A stretch of 64,000 nt of DNA. Origin: Pithys albifrons albifrons. Taxonomy: Eukaryota > Chordata > Aves > Passeriformes > Thamnophilidae. The position numbers and the translations under genes are program-made. Under the pieces are notes generated by a model. The model saw only the letters and a program-made list of their open reading frames with translations, did no database searches and was not told the origin of the DNA. Where the stretch lies: positions 31,404,865 through 31,468,864 of the forward strand of contig NC_092464.1 in the NCBI RefSeq assembly GCF_047495875.1, read 5' to 3'. Below are positions 28,217-38,638 of the stretch, piece by piece (position 1 is the stretch's first letter; each line of letters opens with the position of its first letter).

Positions 28217-31200
28217 CTGTAAAAGAAATATACAAAATAAACAGAATTAGAGACATGTTAGCGCACCTCACATAGTGAAATGTCAACATTTCCTAAAACA
28301 TAGTATTTATATAGTGCTGTTAAAAGATAAAAATTTGCTAAAAACAACAAATGGAGAGCATGATACTCTAGTTACAAGAAACTGTAAAGACAGTTTAATA
28401 CTTTCAGGGTAATTTCTATTACCTTACTAGCCTCCTTCTTACCACATAATGAATGTTCTTTCAAATCTTGGCCTAAATTTCTTCTCTAAAATGCTGTACA
28501 GACTATCTGGTACTTCCTCTTTTATTCCCTCATTCATAATTACACACTGTGTAGTAAAGCTTTTTCGATATTTTTTTAGTCATTCAGAAACACACACAGC
28601 AAATGGCCTATTCAATCATATATATGAGACATGCTTCTGATTTTATCAAGCAATTGGAAATCGCTCTAAGCAATTAAAACAAAGGTGATGCCAGAAAAGT
28701 AGAAAAAAAAGAATAAAAAAACAAGAAAAAAAACCAAACAAAATCAAAAATCCCAGCAGGTATCATGCAACTGAGAGCACTGGAGAAAATGTCTAGGAAG
28801 ACAAATATGGAAAGAATGCAATTAAAAACCATGGAAGAGGAGATATCCCAAAAGGCAATGAAGATAAAATCGGAAAATTTAATTGTAAATTCACTGAAAC
28901 AATCCAGAGCACCCTTCCAGATTAAAAAAAAGAAAAACCATACAAAAATATTATGGATTTCTGAACAGTAGTCATATTGTACATTTAATTAAAAACATAA
29001 CCATGTTGGCAGAAAAACACCGATCAGCAAATGACCATTTTAAAAAACAAAGACTCAATGAACTCTTTTAAAGACACAATGAAGTCTTGTAAGCTGCCCT
29101 AAAAATCTAGAGGCCTAAGAAGGAAGGTGATACATTTTCTTATACCTTCTTTGAAATTCCTGTGTTTCAGCAAGTACTTAAGTCATCCAAATCTAACTCT
29201 GCGATTATGTAAAACATGCACATAAGTTTGTGTGTAAATGTCAATGTAAACACTGTGTTCAGGAACTCAGCTGTTTTCACTTGAAAAGCCTATGTGCATT
29301 CATAAACACAGCTACTCTAGACATCTTGGGGCATTATTTTGAGCATTTATTATTTATGCAATCAACGGTTCACACTCAGATTTTTGAAGCTCCAAAAAAA
29401 TCTCGTTTTATTTTTTCTAGAGAAAAATTCCATGCAAGTCCTTAACAGTCCCAATTTTAGCTTAAAACACCTAACGCATTATATACGGACATGGGTTTGT
29501 GTAAAAAAAAAAAGCTTAACGATTAGATGTAACTAAAATAATTATGTAACAAATCTATTAAAACAGTTAGAAATATTTTCCATTAGGGCACAATACCAGC
29601 TTTTAGTGAGTCCTCCTCGAATGAAGAACACCCCAGCTGTATCGGAATCCAAGTGCAACACTTGAAATTTCAGTTCATCCCCTATTTTAAATCCCAGCTC
29701 TTGCCACTGTACAATCGACATTTGTTCAGGTTTAGGGATAGACGCATTGAAGCATCCATGTATCAGGCAGCCAATATGACTAGGGGCCACTTTATTAATT
29801 ATACCCTAAAAAAGAAAAACAATGTCATGTGAAGATATAGCAAAGATCAGCCCTTTAAATGCACACAATACATATGTAATTTCCTATATGGACATTTTTC
29901 AACAAGAGTTTATGCAAAAGTTATGAAGTTAGTTTACCAGACAAGTAAGCCAACTCTCTTTCACTAAAATCTAAGCTATTCCTGTATACCCTTCATACAA
30001 TTCCACTGGAAAGAGAACTGAACTGCAAGAGAAATAGTCAAAACAGGATTTAGCCACAGTGAATACCCGAATAGAGCAGGTGACTCTGTCCTCACACTAC
30101 AATAACCAGCTTTGATTTGAAGCCATTTTAAGTGTGATTTAGTTGCCTAAAACAGCCTTCAGGCTGGCATAGCACTACTTTGCAGCTGAAGATACAGAAG
30201 ACACATAAAAAGCTTTGAAGTACTCCATTCAGTGGGTTTCTGACACATCTGGTGTGAAATGATATTCCCCTTTCCTGTGCCTAAGAACAAATGACATACT
30301 CTGGAAGTGTTTTCCTTCTCTTCCTAGGAAGAGGGTACCCTTCATTCTTGAACACATTTAAAGACACAAACCAAGCTGAAAAAAATGTATGGCACAGCAA
30401 CCAATGTAAGCCAATTCTCAACCTACTTTTCCCACAAGTATGCAAGAGTAGTAACAAGCTAAAAGCTGCTGTGAGCCATACATTTCCTTTTACTCAAGGC
30501 AGGCTTCAACTTGATGTAATGTCCTTGTAAATGAAGGAACTATTTCATGAGACCATTCTAAACATTCTTGCCAACATAACAAAGACCACTGTTTGGGAAT
30601 TATCTGCTTTTCAGGAAGAAGCATTGATATGATATGCTCAATTATTATACAACATTTAATAGATACTTGTGATACAATGTTTTAGCTGATCATAGACTAT
30701 CACAGACTATTCTGAGTTGGAAGGGACTCACAAGGATCATCGAGTCCAACTCTTAAGTCAGTGGCCCACATAGGGGATTGAACCCATGACCTTGGCATTA
30801 TTACAACCAAGTTTTAACCAACTGAGCTAATACAGAAATCTAACATATTAGGGACAGTACAGATAGATGAAGCAAAAACTACTGCTACCAACATCGAGCA
30901 AATTGCTAGGAACTACTCCTACATGAATAAACTAATACAAACTAAAAAAATATATCTCCACCTAAGCTCCAGACCATTTGATGTTGGACAGAATCCAAGC
31001 TTTGACTACTTAAAAACAATCCCCAAAACGCTCCGTGAGACACCAAGGCATTTACATACCACCAACTTTTTCCCTTTCTTGGGACTGAAGATGACGAAGT
31101 CCGCCTCGATGTTCAGGTGGATGAATCCCTGGTCGTCGTAAATGTCGCCGAGCTCCCCCACCACTTTAATGTTGTCGTAAGCCACCGGCACACCCTGCAG

Positions 31201-31492
31201 GCTGGAAGGAAAAGGAGGGGCAGCATTAGCTAACAGGCCGGGGGCATCCCCGAGCCGAGCCCCCGCCCGGTCCGCACCTCTCGGAGTAGCGCAGGAGCTC
31301 CGCGTCCAGCTGGGCGCGGATGCCGGAGCGCTTGCGGCCCAGGAAGCGCGGCGGAAGCGCCACGTGCCTGCGGTGCGGCGCCACCACCAGGCACGAGTAG
31401 CGGCGCCCCACGAGCCCGCGGGCGGCGGCAAAGGACGGGGCGGCAGCGGCGGCGGCGGGGAGGGGCGGCAGCGTTTGCCGTGCCACGGCCAT
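27829..31492 (-). CDS. POLR1F: RNA polymerase I subunit RPA43 (complete gene, 4 coding exons)
   Basis: Coding exons run 31492-31278, 31201-31060, 29805-29597 and 28216-27829. They join in frame to 954 nt (317 aa plus TAA), against 338 aa in human. Every junction is GT-AG. The protein is the stalk subunit of nucleolar RNA polymerase I. In the family it carries an RPB7-like tip domain followed by an S1/OB fold, and it contacts the initiation factor RRN3/TIF-IA. Seen here: a tip-domain N-terminal half (residues about 30-110, with RYSCLVVAPHRRH and VVGELGDIYDDQG), an OB-like part (about 115-185, with SHIGCLIHGCFNASIPKPEQ) and an acidic then lysine-rich tail (190-317). The tail has basic clusters near 256-263, 286-294 and 309-316 that look like nuclear/nucleolar signals. 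I chose the ATG at 31492 because it has A at -3 and G at +4 and gives a family-like N terminus. An in-frame ATG 15 codons upstream remains possible. TMEM196 lies upstream on the same strand, as in mammals. Confidence 0.96.
28217..29596 (-). other. POLR1F: POLR1F intron 3
   Basis: 1,380-bp U2-type intron (GTATTG...TTTTACAG). It holds an A-rich low-complexity tract at about 28696-28750 and nothing else I recognise. Open frames here are short and unsupported. Confidence 0.85.
29597..29805 (-). CDS. POLR1F: POLR1F coding exon 3
   Basis: 209 nt encoding residues 120-188 and two bases of codon 189. The acceptor is TTTTTTAG|GGT and the donor TG|GTATTG, phase 2. The product is the OB/S1-like part: GIINKVAPSHIGC, then IHGCFNASIPKPEQ, then LDSDTAGVFFIRGGL. 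No methionine is needed at its start because it is internal. Confidence 0.95.
29806..31059 (-). other. POLR1F: POLR1F intron 2
   Basis: 1,254-bp U2-type intron (GTATGT...TTTTTTAG). It carries one tRNA-headed SINE with a CR1-like tail (about 30691-30834). The rest is unremarkable AT-rich sequence. Confidence 0.85.
30691..30834 (-). mobile_element. tRNA-Ile-derived SINE with CR1-like 3' tail (TguSINE1-like)
   Basis: On the minus strand the right part reads like tRNA-Ile: TTAGCTCAGTTGGTTA (A-box region), an anticodon-arm piece with TAATAATGCCAAGG, then GGTCATGGGTTCAATCCCC (B box), ending in GGGCCA. It runs directly into about 70 bp of CR1 3' end (GTTGGACTCGATGATCCTTG, CCTTCCAACTC) and a degenerate ATTCTATG-type repeat. 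This chimeric layout is known from songbirds. It lies in POLR1F intron 2, in gene orientation. Confidence 0.85.
31060..31201 (-). CDS. POLR1F: POLR1F coding exon 2
   Basis: 142 nt. The acceptor CCTTCCAG|C completes a split Ser codon (residue 72) after a 76-bp intron. The exon encodes the end of the tip domain (GVPVAYDNIKVVGELGDIYD, then HLNIEADFVIF), closely matching the human protein. The donor is GTG|GTATGT at 31060/31059, phase 0. Read-through past this donor gives a false extension of the frame. Confidence 0.96.
31278..31492 (-). CDS. POLR1F: POLR1F coding exon 1
   Basis: Encodes residues 1-71 plus two bases of codon 72. It opens with a variable Ala/Pro-rich leader that includes six alanines (residues 13-18). 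The conserved RPB7-like start follows (RYSCLVVAPHRRH, then RKRSGIRAQLDAELLRYSE). The donor is AG|GTGCGG at 31278/31277, phase 2. The exon is very GC-rich and lies inside the CpG island. An E-box CACGTG sits at 31361-31366. Confidence 0.93.
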
Positions 31493-31608
31493 GCTGCGGG
31501 CGCAGCGCCGGCGCCAGGAGATGACGTAAGGAGCCATCCATCCGTCCGTCCGTGCTTTCATCCGGCGGGGCCGGTGACGAACTTCCGAGAGCTCCGGGCC
31601 AGCCCCGC

Positions 31609-31642
31609 CGGCTCGGCTCGGCTCGGCTCGGCTCGGCTCGGC
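31609..31642. repeat. (GCTCG)6 pentanucleotide microsatellite in POLR1F promoter
   Basis: Six perfect GCTCG units at 31611-31640 with partial flanking units. It lies about 120-150 bp upstream of the POLR1F start codon, probably in the promoter or 5' UTR. CpG in every unit makes it a target for methylation and length polymorphism. Confidence 0.9.
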
Positions 31643-31972
31643 CTGCCCGGACCCGCCCCCATCGGCCTCATCTGTTTCTTTCCTGTCTGCAGCCCTTTCG
31701 TGCATCTTGGGAGGCCCGAGGCACATCCGCCTGCCCGGTGAACCGAAACCGAACGTTTGGGTTTGGACAGGACTTGTGTTACGATGTCATCGTAAATTTA
31801 AATTGAACGTGTGGAGATTTAGACAAAAGACGCGATGGCAAATTGCGTTAAGTGGCTTTCTTTATACAGGGCAACTTTAAGAATACAGAGTTTGTTTTCT
31901 GTTGCTGGAGCCCGGATTTAATTTGTGCCTGTAATGGGAAATTTTGTAGAAATTTACAAATCTTTTCATCAC

Positions 31973-32092
31973 GTTAAGTGATGCAAAAGCCATTGAAACT
32001 ACTCGAATGCTGCATCACGGGAAGGTTCTCTTTGCCTGAACGTACTGTGAAGAGAAGACATTGTTAGTTTTCACAAGTGAAGTAAATAATAA
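31973..32092 (+). repeat. direct duplication, copy A
   Basis: About 120 bp, from GTTAAGTGATGCAAAAGCC to TTTTCACAAGTGAAGTAAAT. It recurs at 32562-32683 in the same orientation with about 85% identity by eye. Many differences are G/A or C/T transitions. Confidence 0.85.
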
Positions 32093-32561
32093 TGTTTGAT
32101 CAACCACAGAGTAGAAGAGAGAAGGGAAAGAAAGGTAAAGCTTATAAAAGTCACAAAAAGGGTTGCTGATGCACTGTACACTGGAATGACCTTGTCCTGT
32201 TGTAACTGATGGAATTTGGGGCTGGTTAGTGAAGACTGTCCAAAAAAGGCAGTCATACTTTACATGCACACCAGGTTGCACAGCATTGCCTTAAGATTTT
32301 ACTTTAAACTGATTGAACTGAACTGGTGCAAAACCTTAAAAAGGTATTCTCTCATTGACTTAAATTTTGATTTTTATCAATGTGTTCTAGTAATGTACAC
32401 TTTCAAACTGAATCCACATAGGGAGTTATAAAAACTTTTCATGTATCAGTTTCATTAAAGATGTTAAAATTCTTTTTTGTGCTATGGAGCCTTTAGAAAC
32501 TGTTTTTCTGTGAAAATAAGCTTTAGTCAGATACCAGGAATCCTGGGACTCCCTATAAAAT

Positions 32562-32683
32562 GTTAAGTGATGCAAAGGCCTTTGAAACTTACTCAAATAC
32601 TACATCACCAGAAGGTTTTCTTTGACTGAATGTGCTGTGAAGACAGGACATTATTAGTTTTCACAAGTAAAATAAATGGTATA
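32562..32683 (+). repeat. direct duplication, copy B
   Basis: Second copy of the segment at 31973-32092, from GTTAAGTGATGCAAAGGCC to TTTTCACAAGTAAAATAAAT, with a 1-bp insertion. The sequence between the copies does not repeat. Confidence 0.85.
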
Positions 32684-34443
32684 ATTTGCAGTACTTTACT
32701 GCAAATAAAGTTGGATTAGTGTGAAAAAACTGACATAAAAATGGCTTTCAGATGTCATATCAAACTTGCAAAATTGAAAATGTCTTGAACTGCTGTAATC
32801 TGTATTCCTCTGTGGTTTTAGTCCTCCAAGGTATTTAATGTCTGTTGAAATTAATTGTAGGTTATAGGCACTCAGCTTTCTGGAAGAAATAAGTATATTC
32901 TTTGTTTCATTTATTTGGATCATATTTAAACCTTGCAATATGCTTTCAATCTTGGCTGAAGGCATTATACAATATCTGCATGCACTTCTATTCCTAAAAG
33001 AAATATATATTTTATAACTCTTATTTATGAGTGGATTTAGTTTGCAGTGAGAACATGTAATACACTAAGGGCTTTACTCAGCGTTATCCGGGATAATAAA
33101 AACCTACCTCTGCTCTTAAAATAAAAACTGAGAATAAGATGGAAAGACAACATGAACAAGAATATGGACTTCTGTCTTTCACCCGACAGTCAGAGTGATG
33201 ATAGTCAAGATGATGCCAAAAAGGCTCTGTCTTTCTGAGCTTGCAGCAATCCAAGGTTATCCCCATGGACTTCTGCCCCTAGCAAATTCCCTACAGACAT
33301 CAGTTTCTGTACTTTCTAATTAAATCTCCCTTTATCCCTGCTACTGTGCTTGCTTTTCATTACACAGTGCTCTTGGGACCTCCCCACTTCAGGCTAAAGT
33401 AATGTGGAGAATGAACTTTAAATTCTAATGGACATTAAGTCTGTGTGGTAGGCCAGGGCTAACTCAAAATTGTCTTCTTGAAATTCTTTTCCTGTAGATA
33501 GCTGGTCCCAGCATGAGCTGTTTTTCTCTGTGAGTCCACACCTGTCATTTCACACTGCTTGCTGATGCAACATAGCCTATCTGTAGCGAAAGCAGCATTG
33601 TCTTGCAGTCTTCTAGAGACTTCAGACCCATGGTATGAGTTGGGCTTTTATTACCTGATTGTAAAAGATATCTTATAAAAGAGAGGCATCTCAATCCAAC
33701 TGCCACCTCCCCCAGCCACAGGTCAGTTCTTAAAACCCTCTGGACTGGAACACTTAAGTCCTGATATCCCTGTGTTCATTTCTTGTCTTCTTTTTCTTCC
33801 CTGGTTGTGTATCTTTTCACTTCTTGATGTTAGCTTTCAGCTTAAAAAGTCTGTCTTGGCTGACCTTTCAACAGCACTGCAGTGAGCTTATGTCTGAAAA
33901 AACAGCTAAAATCAATGTCTAAAACAGCACAACTTGGTATGTTTGCCAAGTCTCACAATGGCTGATAAGACTGTGCTGAGCCTGTTTTTTTCTGGTGGTC
34001 AGGTTGCCAGTAACAATAGGGACCAAACCCAAAAGCTGCAGTTGCAATCACTGCTGTTCTTTTCCTTTCTGTTATATTTGTGTTCTTTGCTCTATGAAAG
34101 GAAGGCCAGACTCCAATAAGGAGATAAGGAGATTCATCCAATGCGGCACAATTAACAACCACAAATTCAGCACCTCTCAGCTGATCTTCCCATACAGTTA
34201 TTGCCATTTTCTATCCAGGTTTCTGAATTGACATTGTATGTTGAGTAGAAAGCCCATGCAATTGCCCATCGATGCTCTATTGTGGCAGCTGCAATTCACT
34301 CATTGAGAGGGCAGCCTGCATCCAGCATTAAAATCCTGTATATGCGACAGCATATACTACATCTCATGCAGAATGGAAGAGTGCCTGTGGCAGTCGGCTT
34401 GAGCAGGAGACACACTTCCCCTTAGCACTCTGTGCTCACTCAG

Positions 34444-35434
34444 TAGTGGTCACTAGTGGTGTTCCCCAGGGGTCTGTGTTGGGTCCAGTCCTGTTTAACA
34501 TCTTTATTGATTTAGGTGAGGGGATTGAATCCATCAGCAGCAAATTTGCTGATGACACCAAGTTGGGAGGGAGTGTCGACCTGCTGGGAGGCAGGAGGGC
34601 TCTGCAGAGGGATCTGGATAGACTTGAGAGATGGGCTGATTCCAATGGGATGAAGTTCAGTAAGGCCAAGTGCCAGGTCCTGCACTTTGGCCACAACAAC
34701 CCCCTGCAGCGTTACAGGCTGGGCACAGAGTGGCTGGAGAGCAGCCAGGCAGAAAGGGACCTGGGGGTACTAATTGACAGGAAGCTCAACATGAGTCAAC
34801 AGTGTGCCCAGGTGGCCAAGAAGGCCAATGGGATCCTGTCCTGTATCAAAAATAGCGTGGCCAGCAGGACCAGGGCAGTGATCCTTCCCCTGTACTCTGC
34901 GTTGGTGAGGCCACACCTTGAGTACTGTGTTCAGTTCTGGGCCCCTCAGTTCAGAAAGGATATTGAGGTGCTGGAGCGAGTCCAGAGAAGAGCAACAAGG
35001 CTGGTGAAGGGACTGGAGCACAAGCCCTATGGGGAGAGGGTGAGGGAGCTGGGGTTGTTTAGCTTGGAGAAGAGGAGGCTCAGAGGTGACCTCATCACTG
35101 TCTATAACTACCTGAGGGGAAGTTCTAGCCAGGTGGGGGTTGGTCTCTTCTCCCAGGCAGTCAGCAATAGGACAAGGGGGCACGGGCTTAAGCTCTGCCA
35201 GGGGAAATTTAAGTTGGATATCAGAAAAAAATTCTTTCCAGAGAGAGTAATCAGGCATTGGAATGGGCTGCCCAGAGAGGTGGTGGATTCACCATCCCTG
35301 GAGATTTTTAAACTGAGATTGGATGTGGCACTGAGTGCCATGATCTAGTAAATGGACTGGAGTTGGACCAAGGGTTGGACTCGATGATCTCAGAGGTCTT
35401 TTCCAACCCAATCGATTCTATGATTCTATGATTT
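34444..35434 (+). mobile_element. CR1 LINE, 5'-truncated, with open reverse-transcriptase fragment
   Basis: A 300-codon open frame (34446-35348) covers the C-terminal part of CR1 ORF2. It begins within the RT palm ([11 protein letters not shown] block at residues about 4-14), has the catalytic FADD at residues 34-37 and continues through the C-terminal half ([20 protein letters not shown], then [13 protein letters not shown]). A stop and a short 3' UTR follow (GGTTGGACTCGATGATCTCA). It ends in the CR1 (GATTCTAT)n tail at about 35414-35434. The N-terminal endonuclease and RT fingers are missing, so the copy cannot move by itself. About one codon is lost before the FADD block (FIDLGEGIE). The lack of stops suggests a fairly young insertion. 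Confidence 0.95.
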
Positions 35435-36084
35435 TGAAATTGAATCCATCTCACACGACTTGTGCACTCTAAAAAGAGAAATGAAGAAATGCATCAGTTG
35501 CATATAAGGGGTGAATACAGTACAAAACTCGTGCTCTGTATTCTTTTGCAAATACTTTACTTGGCTTCCCATTTTTCATTTTTTAACCCTACAGTTGTTG
35601 CTGTCATACTCAGAATGAGGAATCACCACTCAAACTCAGTTTTGTTTGAAGTTGTATGGTAATCGGTTTGCTTCAATATCTTTGACTCATCTCATAAATA
35701 GAGACTAATTCTAGCATATTTGGTCTAGAATTAAGCATCTACATGTCATTGAGGGTGTCAACTTGTGGTCCTAAATATGGAATTCTGTTAGGCTAGTTTT
35801 GTGGAAGTTATTTTTGAGAGGGCCACCATTCAATTACATATAAAATCAGTCAGTGTAAAAAGTTAGCTAAAGTTAACAATAGTTACAGTAGTAAAAGCTC
35901 ATTTGACTAATAATGGGAGAGGAATTAAGTTATTACTCTCAAACAAACATCTAATTTGAGCAAATGTGGGCTGTGGAGATAAATACTATCATTGGCCAAA
36001 GAAGATAGATACTCCCGTCAATATGTGAGGAATCTCTCTGTCTCATGGTTTATACTTAAACAAAATATACAAAATGCTTAAAAT

Positions 36085-36098
36085 CCACCAGATGGCAC
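36085..36098 (+). promoter_or_regulatory. candidate CTCF-binding motif (perfect core consensus)
   Basis: CCACCAGATGGCAC fits the vertebrate CTCF core CCASYAGRKGGCRS at all 14 positions. With 8 fixed and 6 two-fold positions, about 0.03 perfect matches are expected by chance in both strands of 64 kb at even base composition. It lies in the intergenic region between the POLR1F promoter and the TMEM196 3' end, outside the neighbouring CR1. Confidence 0.45.
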
Positions 36099-36371
36099 AC
36101 TAAAGCCTTGATACTGAAAAGTGCCATCATCCAAAAGAAAGATGGTAACTGCATGACTGGCTGCAAATTTAATCTGTGTTACACTATGCAGACTCTGCTT
36201 TGTTTTGTCAGCAATTAGTAGGTCAATGTTTAATAGCTAGGAAATGACTTAGAAAAACATTAAAGGGAAAGAAATGGGATAAGACAGCAATTATGTTAAT
36301 TTCTTTCAGCTAATAATTTGTCTTGATTTGTAGTGACATTTATGATGCAAAGACAAGCACCTGTTAGAGGG

Positions 36372-36812
36372 AATCTGAAGGAAGGCTACGAAGATGATTA
36401 GAGGGCTGGAGCACTTCTGTGAAGGTAGACTGAGAGAGCTGTTTGTTCAGGCTGGAGAAAAGAAGCTCTGGGAAGACCTTATAGCACTTTTCAGTATGTA
36501 AAGTGGGCCTATCAGAGAGTTGGAAAGGGAATTTTTGCAAAGGCGTGGATTATAGGTCAAGGTAGAATGGCTTCAAACTGAAAGGGGGTGGGTTTGGCTT
36601 AGGTATGAGGAAGAAATTCTTTCATGTTAGGGTGGTGAAACACTGAATTGGTTGCCCAGAGAAGTTGTGGATGTCCCTTCCCTGGAACTGTTCAAGGCCA
36701 GATTGGATGGGACTTTGAGCCAAAGGAAGGTGTCCCTGCCCATGGCAGGAGTGTTGAAACTAGATGATTTTCAGGTCACTTCCACCCAAACCATTCTATC
36801 ATTTTATGTCTG
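36372..36812 (+). mobile_element. CR1 LINE 3' fragment (old)
   Basis: CR1 ORF2 C-terminal sequence with many lesions: AGGGCTGGAGCACTTCTGTG, then CAGGCTGGAGAAAAGAAGC, then GGTTGCCCAGAGAAGTTGTG. The CR1 3' end and a degenerate ATTCTATCATT tail follow. The frame is broken throughout, and only about 60 codons at the 3' end remain open. Confidence 0.9.
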
Positions 36813-38520
36813 GGATGGACATCTCCTAATAGATAGGGACTGGCCAGATTTGCCTTTGGCCCTTGATTCTCTAAGTAGGTTGTTGCCTGCTGGGAAATGG
36901 CTGATATGGCTGGTGATCGCTCTTGTGGAGATAAAATACCTTGTCTATAAATATATTACTGAAAGAACTGTATTCAAGTAGCTTCCTGGCCTTACATCTG
37001 TAGAAATGAAGAAACCTGGTATAGGAGGGCTGGTACAGGCTGTGGTGCCATTCTCTGGCTTTGCTGGTGCTTGAAGGCATAGTTTCAATAACACAGACAT
37101 CATGTAGAGATCTGGCTGCTGTTCTAATGCTGAGTTTCTCCTCCATGTTTCCAGCCAGTGAGTGAAGTGTCCAGATATTTGCTTAAAGTAGAGCAAATAA
37201 CATGAGAACATGACTTTTCCCACATATAGGAGAGGTGATGTTGCCACAGAAACAAGGGAGGGAAGCAGCCTATGCCAACATAAAGAATGGTAAGGCTTTT
37301 CTACAGCACTGTGAATGCTTCTAATGAGTGGTGCTAACAAATGAGATGGATGCACAGGTTGTAAATGCGGTTAATGAGGTGTCTCACGACAATCTGGCTG
37401 TGCTATTTTTGCAGCTCATACTCTGAGAAACTTCTAGCAACCTTTTACTCCACTGTTTTTAAAATTGTCAGGAAAGATAGGAATTAAGGATACACAGGGG
37501 ATTGCCTCAAGAAAAGTAAGCTGCTATTAATTTTAAGAGTAGAAAATGTCTTTTTGTCATCCTACTTTATGACTCCTGTACTTCTTCCAGATGCTACAGA
37601 AGACAAAATAATCTTCTAGTTCTACTTGTAGTAGATTACTCAGTCTTTTCAGTTCTGACAGGCTATTAGAAAAGAATTGTGAAGATATTTATAATGTATT
37701 GAAGAACATTGAGACATTTAGACCTTAATCCCTGCTCAGAAAAACTCCAGAAATTGTGTACATTTTGCTGAGGCATAGAAATTTTTTTATTTACAGTGCT
37801 ATTTCTAATTGTGCATCTGTATTTTTAATGGAAAACTGTTAATCCTTCTGGCCAGGAGACCAGGTCACAAATCTGAGGAGTTTGCCATTTAAGAGAGGTC
37901 TAAATTAACCATCCTTCTGAAAGATAGTTAAATATATCTCCTAGGCTACTTTTAAACTTAGGCCCCTGTCCTACAGTCTGATTTTTGCAAGTGAATTTCA
38001 GAAGAGTTGATACTTGAGAAATATTAAAAGCAAGGATAAGGAATTTTTATGTGGATTTTTTTTCATTTTATCTACAGAATTTAACAGATAGATTATTATA
38101 AACTGTCTTTCTGGTAACAAATTAATCTGGGTTTTTTTGTCTGTATTGTCTTCTGTGGTTAAAGCCATATGCTCTTCTCTTGATAGACTGGAAAACTTGA
38201 AGCCCTTGCCTCAAATGTAATGGAAATGAGAGACAATTTTTTTTTGAGTTTCAAAAACGTGATTAGTTTTAGTCTGGTGACTGTATAGTTTTGTTTTGGA
38301 TCAAATGTGGACTTGTTTGGGTATTACCAAAATACTTGTTCTTGTGTTTCTAGCCTGCAAGAATGAAAAAAATATCTCAAATCTGATGGGAATTCTGTTC
38401 TTATATTGTAAGCCAAAGGGGCTGAGTAATCATTTGCCTGTTTATCCTGTTTATTTTTCAGAACCACTGGAATTCCTTTTCCAGGAATATCCTTAGCTAA
38501 TTCAAATATAAGCTTTTAAG

Positions 38521-38638
38521 AATTTTAAAATAATATTTTGTGTATAAAAATCTGTCTAAATTAAAATAATATTTTGTGTATAAAAATAATAAATAAAATT
38601 TAAAATAATATTTTGAGTATAAAAATCTGCCTAAATTA
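38521..38638. repeat. AT-rich tandem repeat, about 3 copies of 36-39 bp
   Basis: Units start near 38526, 38562 and 38601, each with TAAAATAATATTTTG and GTATAAAAAT. Units 1 and 3 also share CTAAATTA. Confidence 0.85.

Larger units (their letters stand above)
31080..31760 (-). promoter_or_regulatory. POLR1F: CpG-island promoter of POLR1F
   Basis: A sharp GC- and CpG-rich island in otherwise AT-rich DNA, spanning exons 1 and 2 (part) and the upstream region. Recognisable sites are a CRE/ATF-like TGACGTAA (31522-31529, 30 nt upstream of the chosen ATG), an ETS/GABP-type core CGGAAGT on the minus strand (31581-31587) and an E-box CACGTG (31361-31366, inside exon 1). No TATA box is evident, as expected for a housekeeping gene. 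The transcription start cannot be fixed from sequence; 31500-31650 is likely. Confidence 0.75.
31761..34443. other. intergenic stretch upstream of POLR1F
   Basis: Holds the 120-bp direct duplication and otherwise unassigned AT-rich sequence. No divergent gene partner of POLR1F was seen on the plus strand. Confidence 0.65.

Noticed and set aside
28696..28750. Poly-A tail of a processed pseudogene in POLR1F intron 3
   Set aside because: No recognisable coding sequence precedes it and there are no flanking duplications. Simple A-rich tract.
30762..30834. A tRNA-Ile gene
   Set aside because: The acceptor stem is incomplete and the sequence is fused to a CR1-like tail. It is a SINE head, not a tRNA gene.
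31226..31741. Long open frames on both strands in the GC-rich island
   Set aside because: They are compositional shadows of POLR1F exon 1 and its promoter. Only the frame matching RPA43, spliced at 31278, is supported.
34436..35341. Minus-strand open frames opposite the CR1 RT
   Set aside because: Antisense shadows of the CR1 ORF2 frame.
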